A stretch of 64,000 bases of DNA, taken from NCBI RefSeq assembly GCF_007097525.1, contig NZ_VKDD01000003.1, positions 124,001 to 188,000 on the forward strand. The letters run 5' to 3'. The stretch comes from Thalassomonas sp. M1454 (GTDB lineage Bacteria; Pseudomonadota; Gammaproteobacteria; Enterobacterales; Alteromonadaceae). Under the pieces are notes generated by a model that had not been told where the DNA came from, ran no database searches, and was given only the letters and a program-made list of their open reading frames with translations. This document shows, piece after piece, positions 16,428 to 25,936 of the stretch. The position numbers were made by a program, and so were the translations under genes. Every line of letters begins with the position of its first letter. The stretch's first letter is position 1.

Positions 16428-18239
16428 TTAGTTATGACGTGCAGGACGGTCGTTACGACGGTCATTGCGAGGACGGTCGTTACGAGGACGACGAGTCTGT
16501 GTTTCAACTTTTGCATCAGATACTGAAATATCTAATTGTTGACGACGAACACGTACATTACGTAATTTTTCAAACGCGTCTTTTGGCATGCCTTTAGGTA
16601 ACTGTACAATAGTATGGTTATCTTGTAGGTTTATTTGACCAATGTAAGCACTGTCTAATGAAATTTCATTCGCGATTGCGCCAACGATATCACCAGGACG
16701 TGCGCCATGCTCTTTACCTACCTCAATGCGGTATGCTTGCCAATCGATGTCTGAACGAGCGCCTGAAGACTGTTTACGTTCACGTTGTGGACGTTCACCA
16801 CGGTTGCCTCTGTCATCACGGCCTCTGCCACGAGTATCTCGAGAATCACGAGAATCTCGAGAATCACGACCACGACTATCACGCTCAGAACGCTCACGAC
16901 GAGGTTTTGGATCTTCTTTTGGCTCAAACGGTTGCTTAATTTGTTTTTCAAACAATAAAGCAGCAGCTAAATCTTCAATAGATACTTCTGAATCAGCAGC
17001 CATTTTTTCTAATGCGGCACGCATTGTTGTTAAATCTTTGTTTTGCGCAGTTTCAACTAACGACTTACGACAACGCTCGATACGAATAGCACCAAGCTCA
17101 CTTACTGTTGGTAATTCAAATGTCTTAATGGTACCAGCAGTTAAACGCTCGTAATGACGGATATTGTACATTTCACGAGGACGGATAAACGTAATCGCAG
17201 TACCTTCACGACCAGCACGACCAGTACGACCAATACGGTGTACATATGATTCATGATCGCCAGGAATATCGTAGTTTAATACTAAGTCTATACGAGGAAT
17301 ATCTAAACCACGAGCTACAACATCAGTTGCTACTACAATAGAAACTTTACCATTTTTAAGTTGCTCAACCGTACGTTCACGTTGGGCTTGGTTTAAATCA
17401 CCATTTAAAGCTGCACATGGGTAACCTAAGCGTTCAATTTGCTCTGAGATAGTGATGGTATCGTTACGAGTTCGTACGAAAATAATCATCGCTTCATAGT
17501 CAAATGTTTCAACTATACGCTCAATCGCAGTATTTTTGTTAATACCAGTAACTTTCCACGCTAACTGAGTAATGTTTGCTTTCGCTTTTGTTACTGCAGC
17601 TACTTTAATATGTACTGGGTCAACTAAGAAACGGTTAGCAACTTTACGAATAGCTGGTGGCATAGTTGCTGAGAATAACGCCATTTGCGCTTCGTTAGGT
17701 AAGTGCTCAAGAATCCATTCAATATCTTCTAAGAAGCCCATGTTTAACATTTCGTCAGCTTCATCAAGAGCACAGAATGTTAAGCTATCAAGCTTTAACG
17801 TTTTGCGACGTAAATGGTCCATTAAACGACCCGGAGTACCAACAACAACTTGAGCACCGCGCTCTAATTGAGATAGCTGAGGACCGTAAGATTGACCACC
17901 GTAAAGGGTTGCTACACGTAAGCCTTTCATGTCTTTACCGAAAGACTCTATCGCTTCAGCTACTTGCATTGCTAATTCACGAGTTGGTGCTAACACCATC
18001 ATTTGTGGCTTACGAATGCTCATATCTAGTTTAGCTAATGCAGGTAAACCAAAAGCAGCCGTTTTACCAGTACCAGTTTGCGCTTCACCTAAAACATGCT
18101 TACCTTCTAATAAAGGTGGGATAGTTTGTGCTTGGATTGGTGTAGGCTTCTCAAAACCCATTTTTGTTAGGGTGTTAAAGATAAAATCAGGCAAGCCTAA
18201 TGCGTCAAAACCAGGAACGGTATTGTTTAATTCAGTCAT
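16428..18239 (-). CDS. deaD: DEAD-box ATP-dependent RNA helicase DeaD/CsdA
   Basis: A 603-residue helicase with the full motif set: Q motif (KPTPIQ), AQTGTGKT at 53-60, PTRELA at 85-90, DEAD (written DEAD within ALDEADEM) at 159-162, SAT at 190-192, VATDVVARGLDIPR and HRIGRTGRAGR. A low-complexity Arg/Asp/Ser-rich linker (repeated RDSRDS units, reflected in tandem GAATCTCGA-type DNA repeats near 16835-16870) leads to a DbpA-like RNA-binding domain at about 495-570 and an RNDRP-rich tail. This architecture is that of DeaD/CsdA, which aids ribosome assembly and mRNA decay at low temperature. A leader of about 250 bases precedes it, as is typical for cold-shock helicases. Confidence 0.96.
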   Translation of the reverse strand: MTELNNTVPGFDALGLPDFIFNTLTKMGFEKPTPIQAQTIPPLLEGKHVLGEAQTGTGKTAAFGLPALAKLDMSIRKPQMMVLAPTRELAMQVAEAIESFGKDMKGLRVATLYGGQSYGPQLSQLERGAQVVVGTPGRLMDHLRRKTLKLDSLTFCALDEADEMLNMGFLEDIEWILEHLPNEAQMALFSATMPPAIRKVANRFLVDPVHIKVAAVTKAKANITQLAWKVTGINKNTAIERIVETFDYEAMIIFVRTRNDTITISEQIERLGYPCAALNGDLNQAQRERTVEQLKNGKVSIVVATDVVARGLDIPRIDLVLNYDIPGDHESYVHRIGRTGRAGREGTAITFIRPREMYNIRHYERLTAGTIKTFELPTVSELGAIRIERCRKSLVETAQNKDLTTMRAALEKMAADSEVSIEDLAAALLFEKQIKQPFEPKEDPKPRRERSERDSRGRDSRDSRDSRDTRGRGRDDRGNRGERPQRERKQSSGARSDIDWQAYRIEVGKEHGARPGDIVGAIANEISLDSAYIGQINLQDNHTIVQLPKGMPKDAFEKLRNVRVRRQQLDISVSDAKVETQTRRPRNDRPRNDRRNDRPARHN

Positions 18240-18492
18240 TTATTTGTTTTCTCAATAGGCAGAAAAATACAAAAACAGAAATTTTGTCTGTCGATGGTAT
18301 AAAACTGCGAAAAATTTCGAGTTAACCACCGGGAGACTCATGGCACGATCAAAACTCTATTTGATCTAAAGCTAATCTGGAAATTAGCTGGGCAAGTCAG
18401 TTGGCGGAAGTAACCCCACTCATGTAGCAAGTTTAATTGTAACTTGTTACGATTCAATCGCTCTCGAGAATTCTGTCTCGGAACTTGAAAGT
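18240..18492 (-). promoter_or_regulatory. Long 5' leader of deaD
   Basis: About 250 bases lie between the inferred transcription start and the deaD ATG, with no credible gene. On the transcript several hairpins can be drawn: AGCTAAT/ATTAGCT around 18370-18390, GTAACAAGTTAC around 18438-18450, and a TTTGATC/GATCAAA pair bracketing 18347-18366. Long structured leaders on csdA/deaD and other cold-shock genes are known to control translation or decay; that this one does is inference. Confidence 0.45.
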
Positions 18493-18498
18493 TGGCGC

Positions 18499-18526
18499 AT
18501 GATACCCTTTTGTAAAAATAATGCAA
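18499..18526 (-). promoter_or_regulatory. Candidate sigma-70 promoter of deaD
   Basis: On the minus strand TTGCAT (18526-18521) and TATCAT (18504-18499) are separated by 16 bases. Start of transcription would fall near 18492, giving the long leader described separately. Confidence 0.55.
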
Positions 18527-18640
18527 GTAACATAGTGTAATAATTAACCAACATTACGTAAATGGGCACGGTTTTTGCTTTTCGGTTCATAAACTTAGCT
18601 AACGTTACATAAATTTCACATATCACAATCACGGCGCTTG

Positions 18641-19651
18641 CTATTTCAATATAGCTCGTCCAATTGTATTTGCATCACTGCCAAACCATATTGCATCACT
18701 TGCTTGGTGATAATACATATAACGAATTGACCCACCACCACTTGGTATATCTTGTGAGGTAATAAAGCCTTTACTATTACTATCAAATACTCTGAGTTTA
18801 TTTGGCTTAACGCCAGTAAGTGCAAGCCAAACTCTATCGTTATCATCTATAGCTGAGCCGTAAAGTTTCGCTTTATCAATTTCAGGCATGAGCCAACGTT
18901 CCAATATTTTAGTATCAGGATTAAACTTTCCTAAATAGCCTAGCTTATGGTCTAAATAAAAAATGCCATTATTCTGACTTATCTCTAACCTCCTTGGTCG
19001 CTCCTGAACATCTAATAGATCAATAATTTCAAGACTCAAACTTGCTACATTTACTTTAGCTATTTTATTAGTGCCAAACAGTACTACCCAAGGTACATCA
19101 TCATAATCAACTTTAATGCCGTATGGCCTAGCCCTTTCTACGCCAACATCAATCAACTTAACTTGTTTAGTTTCGGTATCTAAAAAACCAATCTTATTAC
19201 CCCATTGTGCAGTAAACCAAATATCTTGTTGGGAGTTAAATACCAAAGTATGCGGATCGATGGGCGTATCAACAGGCATAGCTATTTTTTCAATAGTACC
19301 AGTTTTAGGATCTAATAAACCTATATGGCTATTTCGATTGCCGGCATACCAGATTCTATCTTTGCTATCGATAATTAGATTATGGGGATGAGTATTATCA
19401 CTTAACTCGAAACGTTTGAATTTTCCTGTATTAGGGTCTAGATTGGCAATATAATTTCCTGATTGCCCACAAAACCAAACTATTCCGCTAGAATCTATTG
19501 CAGGATCTCTAGGACGAGTGTTAGGCCAAGGCACTTGCCACTCTTTTATTTCAATAGTAGCAATTTTTTGCTCAGCTAATAGGTTTGAGCTAAACAAACA
19601 GATAAATAAACAGATAAATAAAATAAATAATATCAGTAGCAGCTTTTTCAA
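18641..19651 (-). CDS. Secreted beta-propeller, virginiamycin B lyase (Vgb)-like
   Basis: A 336-residue protein with a signal peptide (very hydrophobic residues 4-25, cleavage near LLAEQ). The mature part has about six to seven repeats of the form IDSxxxIWFxxQxxNxIGxLDPxTGxxxxF, the pattern of the streptogramin lyase/Vgb-like propeller family. Examples are AIDSSGIVWFCGQSGNYIANLDP, IDSKDRIWYAGNRNSHIGLLDP and FNSQQDIWFTAQWGNKIGFLD. Most exported Vgb-like proteins are not antibiotic lyases, and their role is unknown. It stands alone, downstream of the lipoprotein gene's terminator and followed by the deaD promoter region. Confidence 0.8.
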   Translation of the reverse strand: MKKLLLILFILFICLFICLFSSNLLAEQKIATIEIKEWQVPWPNTRPRDPAIDSSGIVWFCGQSGNYIANLDPNTGKFKRFELSDNTHPHNLIIDSKDRIWYAGNRNSHIGLLDPKTGTIEKIAMPVDTPIDPHTLVFNSQQDIWFTAQWGNKIGFLDTETKQVKLIDVGVERARPYGIKVDYDDVPWVVLFGTNKIAKVNVASLSLEIIDLLDVQERPRRLEISQNNGIFYLDHKLGYLGKFNPDTKILERWLMPEIDKAKLYGSAIDDNDRVWLALTGVKPNKLRVFDSNSKGFITSQDIPSGGGSIRYMYYHQASDAIWFGSDANTIGRAILK

Positions 19652-19766
19652 TTTTTATACCTATCATCACAACGCTTATATAAAATATAGACAATAGATG
19701 ACCACTACTCAAAATATAGTATTAGAATTTAGCTCGTTCACTTTTAACTCTTTAGGTAAATGCTAA

Positions 19767-19807
19767 AAAGGCAAAAGCCCTAAACATACAAATATACGTT
19801 TAGGGCT
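19767..19807 (-). terminator. Terminator of the repeat lipoprotein gene
   Basis: Stem AGCCCTAAAC / GTTTAGGGCT (19776-19785 / 19798-19807), a perfect ten base pairs with a 12-base loop. On the minus strand it is followed by TTTTGCCTTTTT. Confidence 0.75.
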
Positions 19808-19887
19808 ATTACAGAAATCAGAGAGTGATTGACAGATCAGGCCTCTAATTAACTAATACCAAGTGAAATAACAATATAAAACTTAGT

Positions 19888-20658
19888 TTAACTATCGATA
19901 TTAAATTCACCTTTAACATCTTTTACTTTTAAACCGCCAGAGCCACTTTCTGTGATAGTTAATCCACCAGCATCAGATAAATCAATATCACCAGAGCCAT
20001 CATCTATAGTGACGCTGCCACCAATATGATGAATGTTCATATCACCAGAGCCATCAACGACTTTCACTGAGCCACTAATATCAGCGATAGACATCTCACC
20101 TGAACCATCATCAATATCTACATTGCCACTAACATTACTTACTTGTAACTCTCCTGAGCCGTCTTCTATGGTTACATCGCCTTGGATGTTCTTAACCAAC
20201 AAACTACCTGAGCCATCGTCAATGGTTACTTTATTATTGATGTTTTTTACTTCAATAGGACCTGAGCCATCATCAATATCTAATGCTAATGATTTAGGTA
20301 CTGTAACGTGCAGGTCAATGCTTGGAGAATTTCCATTCCAAAAACCACTAGTAGAATTATTTTTTGCCACTAATACTGCACGAGAGCCAACTTTTTTAAG
20401 ACTTAAATCATAATTTTTATCGTTGTCAGTATAGATGTCCGCTTTAACGGTAATTTCAGTAACATTATCCGAGCCAGTGATTACTAGCTCACCTGAACCA
20501 GATTCAACTTCTAGCATATTTAATTGCTCACTAGTTATTGTTAATGATTCTTGTAAATGGATGTCTGCAGAACGCGCATTACTTGAACCCACATGAAAAA
20601 CACAGCCGCTTAAAGTAATAGCAGCAGTTAGTAAGGCAATTGATTTGATTAATTTCAT
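19888..20658 (-). CDS. Lipoprotein with tandem DGSG beta-repeats (DUF4097-like)
   Basis: A 256-residue lipoprotein: the signal peptide ends in the lipobox LSGC (Cys19). After an N-terminal strand region, residues about 125-256 contain six to seven tandem 18-residue repeats of the form (I/V)xDGSGxxxVxxIxGxVx, for example IDDGSGSLLVKNIQGDVT and IEDGSGELQVSNVSGNVD. An earlier ESGSGELVI at about 53-61 and a last ESGSGGLKV at about 238-246 look like edge units. Such regular repeats suggest a right-handed beta-solenoid. The pattern resembles putative adhesin/DUF4097-type proteins; function unknown. It is monocistronic and has its own terminator. Confidence 0.75.
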   Translation of the reverse strand: MKLIKSIALLTAAITLSGCVFHVGSSNARSADIHLQESLTITSEQLNMLEVESGSGELVITGSDNVTEITVKADIYTDNDKNYDLSLKKVGSRAVLVAKNNSTSGFWNGNSPSIDLHVTVPKSLALDIDDGSGPIEVKNINNKVTIDDGSGSLLVKNIQGDVTIEDGSGELQVSNVSGNVDIDDGSGEMSIADISGSVKVVDGSGDMNIHHIGGSVTIDDGSGDIDLSDAGGLTITESGSGGLKVKDVKGEFNIDS

Positions 20659-20786
20659 TTTTCGATATCCCTGATAAAATTGGTAAATTCTAATAATTTA
20701 ACTACTAACCTACAAGATACACGCCAACTTTATAACGTATTGTTTTTATTGAATTTACCAAAACAAATCAAAACTAGCAAAATAAC

Positions 20787-20808
20787 AAAATAGTCAATTA
20801 AACTATTT
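20787..20808 (-). terminator. Possible terminator of the nuo operon
   Basis: AAATAGT (20788-20794) pairs with ACTATTT (20802-20808) around a seven-base loop; T-rich sequence follows on the minus strand. The stem is AT-rich and weak, but it is the only hairpin seen after nuoN. Confidence 0.35.
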
Positions 20809-20852
20809 ATTAGTATTTTTAATCATTGATTAATGCGGTTTCTACAAATCAA

Positions 20853-22289
20853 TTATAAAAAAATGTAAATATCAGGATAGATGCCAAACGCGAGCAAAAT
20901 CATAGTTAACGAAAATAATAAAATATGGGATAAGCTACTATTTATAGATAAGTCATAAGCATTAGCGCCATTTGGTATATGTTTAGCAAACATAATAAAA
21001 ATAATACGCAAATAGTAATACAAGCCAATAGAGCTGCCGACAACTAAGCTTGCTAGCAATAACCAGCTTTGATTTGTCAAAGCAGAAGTAATTAAATAAA
21101 ACTTACCAATAAAGCCCATGCTAAGAGGAATACCAGCTAAAGATAGCAGCGCTAATATAATCGCACTCGCTTGTATTGGTGACAGCCAAAAGAGGCCTTG
21201 CCAATTGTGCCAATTATCTAGGTCAGAGCTTGAGTTAGATTTTGATGTTTCAGCTATAAAGGTAAACAGTATCAATGTAGCTACAGCATATGCGGTGAGG
21301 TAAAACAGTACACTTTGCTTAGCAAACTCTATTGATGAAGTTGATAGCACCGGTAAAATAATAAGTAAATAACCCATATGAGCAATAGATGAGTAAGCAA
21401 GTAAACGCTTAATATTATTTTGTTTCAAGGCTAATAAATTACCAACTAGCATAGATGCTACTGCGATCAGGCTGATAATAGTCAGCATTACCTGATCAAG
21501 AAACTGCTCTGATAAAAACCAAAACTTAATTAATACACTAAACATAGCGATTTTAGATACTGTAGCTAAAAGCATGGTCACAGGTGCAGGCGCACCTTGG
21601 TATACATCGGGAGTCCAAAAATGAAATGGTGCAAGAGATAATTTAAATGCTATACCAACCAGTAATAAGATACTTCCTGCTTGAGCAAATAACTTCGAAT
21701 TAGCTGTGGAGTTGTCTAGGTTAGCCTCAATATAAGTAAAGCTCATATCGCCACTGTAAGCATAAAGCATTGCCATTCCTAACAATAAAATACTCGATGC
21801 GGTGGCGCTTAAGATTAAATACTTAAAGCTTGCTTCTAGGGTTTGCCTGCGGTCTCTTAAATAACCGACAAGACCAATAACAGCAATACTTAACAGCTCT
21901 AATCCTAAAAATACACTGGCGAAATGATCGCTTATGCTTAAAATCAAAGCACCTAAAGTTACTAACATCACTAGCAAATAATATTCATCATGGACTTCAT
22001 GACTAATTGTTAAATAGTTACCGCTAACTAAAACCACCATTGCCGAACAAAATAAAATCGTATTAACAATCGAAAATGAAAATCCGTCTAAATAAAACAA
22101 CAAGGTTATTTGGCTATTTAACGCAGGTAGAGAAAATACCGATGAAGCGATAGCCAATAAGATACAGATAAAAGTAAAGCTTTGAATTAAACGTGTTGAT
22201 CGCTTAAAAGCAATTAACAGCATTTGTAATACTATTGCTAAAGAAATAATTAGCTGTGGAGATATGGCTAATAGCTCAAAACTACTCAT
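20853..22289 (-). CDS. nuoN: NADH-quinone oxidoreductase subunit N
   Basis: A 478-residue antiporter-like membrane subunit of complex I with about 14 hydrophobic helices. The proton_antipo_M core is recognisable: GLELLSIAVIGLVGYLRDRRQTLEASFKYLILSA, HFWTPDVYQGAPAPVTMLLATVSKIA and KRLLAYSSIAHMGYLL, carrying the key glutamate and lysines of proton channels. It is the last gene of the operon. Its start overlaps the nuoM stop by four bases (22286-22289), the usual coupling in this operon. Confidence 0.97.
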   Translation of the reverse strand: MSSFELLAISPQLIISLAIVLQMLLIAFKRSTRLIQSFTFICILLAIASSVFSLPALNSQITLLFYLDGFSFSIVNTILFCSAMVVLVSGNYLTISHEVHDEYYLLVMLVTLGALILSISDHFASVFLGLELLSIAVIGLVGYLRDRRQTLEASFKYLILSATASSILLLGMAMLYAYSGDMSFTYIEANLDNSTANSKLFAQAGSILLLVGIAFKLSLAPFHFWTPDVYQGAPAPVTMLLATVSKIAMFSVLIKFWFLSEQFLDQVMLTIISLIAVASMLVGNLLALKQNNIKRLLAYSSIAHMGYLLIILPVLSTSSIEFAKQSVLFYLTAYAVATLILFTFIAETSKSNSSSDLDNWHNWQGLFWLSPIQASAIILALLSLAGIPLSMGFIGKFYLITSALTNQSWLLLASLVVGSSIGLYYYLRIIFIMFAKHIPNGANAYDLSINSSLSHILLFSLTMILLAFGIYPDIYIFL

Positions 22290-23776
22290 GACATTACCTC
22301 AATAGATAGCTTGTCTATTGTTATCAGGTTTATATTAGTGTGTAGGCTATACTCGGTAAAATGATTAAGAATCAACTCGGGGAACAAGCCAAATAAAACT
22401 AGTAAAAACAATAAGCTACTACAAACCAACAACTCCCGATGGGTTAAATCAATGATCTGATGTTGTACTTTTCCTTGAAAGCTTTGTCCAAATAAATAGA
22501 TACCATAAATTGCCGAGCCAATTAACCCTAAAGCCCCTAAAACAACTTGCAGCGGGTAAACCTTAAACGCCCCCGTTAAACTTAAGAATTCACCAACAAA
22601 GTTTACTAATCCAGGTAAACCAAAAGCGGCAGCAACAAAGGCTAAAAGCATCCCCCCCATTACAGGTGCGCTACTAAACAAGCCGCCCATAATTTCAAGG
22701 TCACGTGAATGTAACCTTGAATACATCATACCCGCCACGGCAAATAACGCCGCGCTACTTAAACCATGAGCAACAATGGTTAATAGTGCGCCATGGTAAG
22801 CAATTTGCTCGAAGGAAAATAACGCCAACATTACAAACCCCATATGAGAGATAGAGCTGTAAGCTACTAAACGTTTAAAGTCTGTTTGTGCAAAGGCCAA
22901 TTTTGCGCCATATAATATACTGATCACGCCAAGCCAAACGGCAATGTTCGCAAACTCTAAACTCGCCTCGGGAAACAAACCTAACACAAAGCGAATAAGG
23001 CCGTATGCACCAGTTTTTAACAATACACCAGCAAGTAAGACACTACCGGCTGTTGGCGCTTGTGTATGAGCATCAGGCAACCAGGTATGAAATGGAAAGG
23101 ATGGTAGCTTAACCGCAAAAGCAATAAAGAAACCGAGCATCAAATAATATTGTGTTTGGCTTGATATTGTGAGTTTTTGCAGCTCAAAATAATCAAAACT
23201 CCATATTCCAGTATGCTGTTGATTTATTAATGCTAAAACAATAATAGCAAGCAGCATGAGTAAGCTACTTACTTGGGTAAAAATAAAGAACTTTATCGCA
23301 GCATAATGCCTGTGTTCATGACCCCAAATAGCAATTAGAGCCGTCATAGGAAGTAACATTACCTCCCAAAAAAAGAAGAACAGAAATAAATCAGTTGCAC
23401 TAAAAACGCCAACTATACCAGCAAGACTGGCCAGTAAATTAAAGTAATAAAAGCCGATATTATCAGTAATTTCTTGCCAAGAAACGAGTACGCAAACTAC
23501 GCCAAGTAACAAGGTTAAAGCAATCAAAATAAAGCTTAGGCTATCTATGCCCATTGCATAGTTAATACCAAATTTATTAATCCAAGGGATCTGGCTAATT
23601 TTTACATATTGATAAAAAATATCGTGGTTATCATTAGCAAATGAGATTAATAATGCCAAGCTAAAGCCTATGGCGATAAGACTTAACCACTTAGCACTTT
23701 GCGGCCGCTGTAATTCAACGCGCCATGCAACAAAACCACCAATAAAAAGTACCAGAATGATTTGCGTTAAGATCAT
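22286..23776 (-). CDS. nuoM: NADH-quinone oxidoreductase subunit M
   Basis: A 496-residue antiporter-like proton channel of complex I. Conserved segments include FFFWEVMLLPMTALIAIWGHEHRHYAAIKFFIFTQ, KLPSFPFHTWLPDAHTQAPTAGSVLLAGVLLKTGAYG and KRLVAYSSISHMGFV. The frame stays open to 23854, but the ATG at 23776 gives the normal family N-terminus (MILTQIILVLFIGGFVAW) and overlaps the nuoL stop as ATGA. The upstream 26 codons are just nuoL sequence in another frame. Confidence 0.97.
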   Translation of the reverse strand: MILTQIILVLFIGGFVAWRVELQRPQSAKWLSLIAIGFSLALLISFANDNHDIFYQYVKISQIPWINKFGINYAMGIDSLSFILIALTLLLGVVCVLVSWQEITDNIGFYYFNLLASLAGIVGVFSATDLFLFFFFWEVMLLPMTALIAIWGHEHRHYAAIKFFIFTQVSSLLMLLAIIVLALINQQHTGIWSFDYFELQKLTISSQTQYYLMLGFFIAFAVKLPSFPFHTWLPDAHTQAPTAGSVLLAGVLLKTGAYGLIRFVLGLFPEASLEFANIAVWLGVISILYGAKLAFAQTDFKRLVAYSSISHMGFVMLALFSFEQIAYHGALLTIVAHGLSSAALFAVAGMMYSRLHSRDLEIMGGLFSSAPVMGGMLLAFVAAAFGLPGLVNFVGEFLSLTGAFKVYPLQVVLGALGLIGSAIYGIYLFGQSFQGKVQHQIIDLTHRELLVCSSLLFLLVLFGLFPELILNHFTEYSLHTNINLITIDKLSIEVMS

Positions 23777-25623
23777 GCCAGCTCTCCTGAAGTTTGCCCT
23801 AACAGGACTGCAAGCAGGATGATTACCCCTAAAGCAAGCATGGCCAAATACCACCTTAGGCTAGCAGTTTGTGTTGCTTTTAGTACTTCATGCCAAGTAA
23901 CAACATTCCAACTTATGGCTTTAATCAACAGCTCAACAACATCATTTTTATTGCATTTACTCAGAAATAAAAATGGCTTCACCAACAACAGAGAATAAAG
24001 GCCATTAAAACCAAGACCATTTTGTATAAATAAAGTCAGTTTCGACTTACTTTCACGGATAGTTTTGCCAGCATGAGGGAAATAAATTAAATAGGCTATA
24101 ACAATGCCGATAAAAGGTGTTGCCACAGCAACACTGTGTAGCCAGCTAGGCTCTGTCGATATATCAATAACATTAACGTCAAATAAAGCGGTTAAATCTA
24201 AAGTTATCAAACCGCCGGCTAGCGCTAATACCGCCAGTAAAAACAACGGCATAATTAATAAATAATGGCTTGGTTTGGTAATTTCAGCACAGCCTCGATA
24301 TTGCCCAAAGAAGGTCAGAAACACCATTCTAAAACTATAAACACTAGTAATTAATGCGCCAACAATAGCGGCCCACCAAAACCAAGGACCAGCGGTTTTA
24401 GAAGAGTAAAGCTCGGCAATAATAGCCTCTTTCGAAACAAAACCAGAGGTTCCTGGTAGTGCAATGAGCGCTGCCACACCAATAAAAAATAAGCTACTTA
24501 TCACAGGCAGTTTTTTCAGCAAGCCGCCCATTTTGAACATATTTTGTTGATGATGCAGAGCTAATATAATTGCGCCAGCGGTTAAAAATAATAACGCTTT
24601 AAAAAATGCATGTGTCATTAAATGCATCACCCCTGCACTAAATGCACCAGCGCCTAAGCCTAACATCATATAACCAATTTGACTCATGGTAGAGTATGCC
24701 AAAACTCGCTTGATATCGCTTTGAGCCAGTGCGGCAATACCGGCAAGTAATAAGGTAAGTGCGCCGATGATAGCCACAATAGTCATCACCTGTGGCGTGA
24801 GTAAAAATAAATTGTTCATCCGCGCAATTAAATAAACGCCTGCAGTTACCATAGTCGCCGCATGAATTAGCGCACTTACTGGTGTTGGGCCAGCCATAGC
24901 ATCCGGCAACCAGGTTTGCAGCGGTAACTGCGCCGATTTCCCTACTGCGCCGCCAACAAATAATAAACAAATCCAAAATGCCATATTATTATCAACTAAT
25001 AAGCCCAGCTCATTACTTGTCATAATATCCGTTATCGTTAAGCTACCCACTTCCCTAAAGAGTAAGAATAATCCTATGGCAAAAAAAGTATCGCCAACTC
25101 TGGTCACAATAAAAGCTTTTTTGGCGGCCTTAGCATTAGCCGGTTCTTGATACCAAAAACCGATAAGTAAGAAGCTGCATAAACCGACACCTTCCCAGCC
25201 CAAATAAAGTAAAACCAAATTGTCAGCAAGAACCAGTAACAACATGGCGCTAATAAACAAATTCATATAAGCCATAAAACGGCTAAAATTTTCATCACCT
25301 TTCATGTACGCAGCGGCAAAAACATGAATTAAAAATCCAACTCCGGTAACGACACCGAGCATAACCGCGGAGAGACTATCTAAGCGCAAAGCAAAGTTAA
25401 CAGCCGCATCACCTAGCTTAAACCACTGCCATAAATGCACAGCAACAACACTGTCAGCTGAGATCATAAAATTATGTATTAAGTAACCTGCCGATAATGC
25501 ACTTAAGCCTACGGAGCTAACAGAAATAATACTTGCCTGTAGCCAAGTTAGATTTTTACTCAGCATGATTAACAATAAGAAACTTAGCAAAGGATAAAAA
25601 GGTAAATAAGCCAGTACTTGCAT
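23773..25623 (-). CDS. nuoL: NADH-quinone oxidoreductase subunit L
   Basis: A 616-residue distal proton channel with the long lateral helix that braces the membrane arm. Diagnostic segments are LGWEGVGLCSFLLIGFWY, VGKSAQLPLQTWLPDAMAGPTPVSALIHAATMVTAGVYLI and KRVLAYSTMSQIGYMMLGLG. C-terminal residues about 560-616 form the final helices after the lateral helix region. The length matches E. coli NuoL (613). One base separates it from nuoK. Confidence 0.98.
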   Translation of the reverse strand: MQVLAYLPFYPLLSFLLLIMLSKNLTWLQASIISVSSVGLSALSAGYLIHNFMISADSVVAVHLWQWFKLGDAAVNFALRLDSLSAVMLGVVTGVGFLIHVFAAAYMKGDENFSRFMAYMNLFISAMLLLVLADNLVLLYLGWEGVGLCSFLLIGFWYQEPANAKAAKKAFIVTRVGDTFFAIGLFLLFREVGSLTITDIMTSNELGLLVDNNMAFWICLLFVGGAVGKSAQLPLQTWLPDAMAGPTPVSALIHAATMVTAGVYLIARMNNLFLLTPQVMTIVAIIGALTLLLAGIAALAQSDIKRVLAYSTMSQIGYMMLGLGAGAFSAGVMHLMTHAFFKALLFLTAGAIILALHHQQNMFKMGGLLKKLPVISSLFFIGVAALIALPGTSGFVSKEAIIAELYSSKTAGPWFWWAAIVGALITSVYSFRMVFLTFFGQYRGCAEITKPSHYLLIMPLFLLAVLALAGGLITLDLTALFDVNVIDISTEPSWLHSVAVATPFIGIVIAYLIYFPHAGKTIRESKSKLTLFIQNGLGFNGLYSLLLVKPFLFLSKCNKNDVVELLIKAISWNVVTWHEVLKATQTASLRWYLAMLALGVIILLAVLLGQTSGELA

Positions 25624-25624
25624 G

Positions 25625-25933
25625 CTATTCCCTCAGCTCATTAAGTGCGTCAATATCTAAGCATTGACGCTGTTGTTGCAAGCGAATAAGTAAGGCAAGA
25701 CCTACCGCTACTTCAGCGGCAGCTAAGGTTAAGATCAATATAAACATTACTTGCCCGTCGGCTTCAACCCAAGCACTACCAGCACCAATAAATGCTAGGC
25801 CAACAGCATTTAGCATTACTTCTAGGCTCATCAACATAAACAAGGTATTACGACGAGCTATCACCCCAATAAAACCTATAACAAAAAGAATGATGGCAAA
25901 GATAAAAACATGATTTAATGGAATTTGACTCAT
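25625..25933 (-). CDS. nuoK: NADH-quinone oxidoreductase subunit K
   Basis: A 102-residue three-helix subunit at the proton channel next to Nuo[20 protein letters not shown] and [19 protein letters not shown] contain the two conserved membrane glutamates needed for coupling (in the E. coli protein Glu36 and Glu72). Three bases separate it from nuoJ and one from nuoL. Confidence 0.97.
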   Translation of the reverse strand: MSQIPLNHVFIFAIILFVIGFIGVIARRNTLFMLMSLEVMLNAVGLAFIGAGSAWVEADGQVMFILILTLAAAEVAVGLALLIRLQQQRQCLDIDALNELRE

Positions 25934-25936
25934 CGG

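Noticed and set aside
16726-17154. Plus-strand frame of 142 codons opposite deaD
   Set aside because: It is a shadow of the deaD Arg/Ser-rich coding region; rich in Ser/Arg by reverse complement, with no start signal.
18338-18632. Two minus-strand frames of about 60 codons upstream of deaD
   Set aside because: They lie in the inferred leader and promoter of deaD and show no recognisable protein features or ribosome-binding site.
18641-19651. Streptogramin resistance (virginiamycin B lyase)
   Set aside because: Only the propeller repeat pattern is supported; the protein is exported and no resistance context is present.
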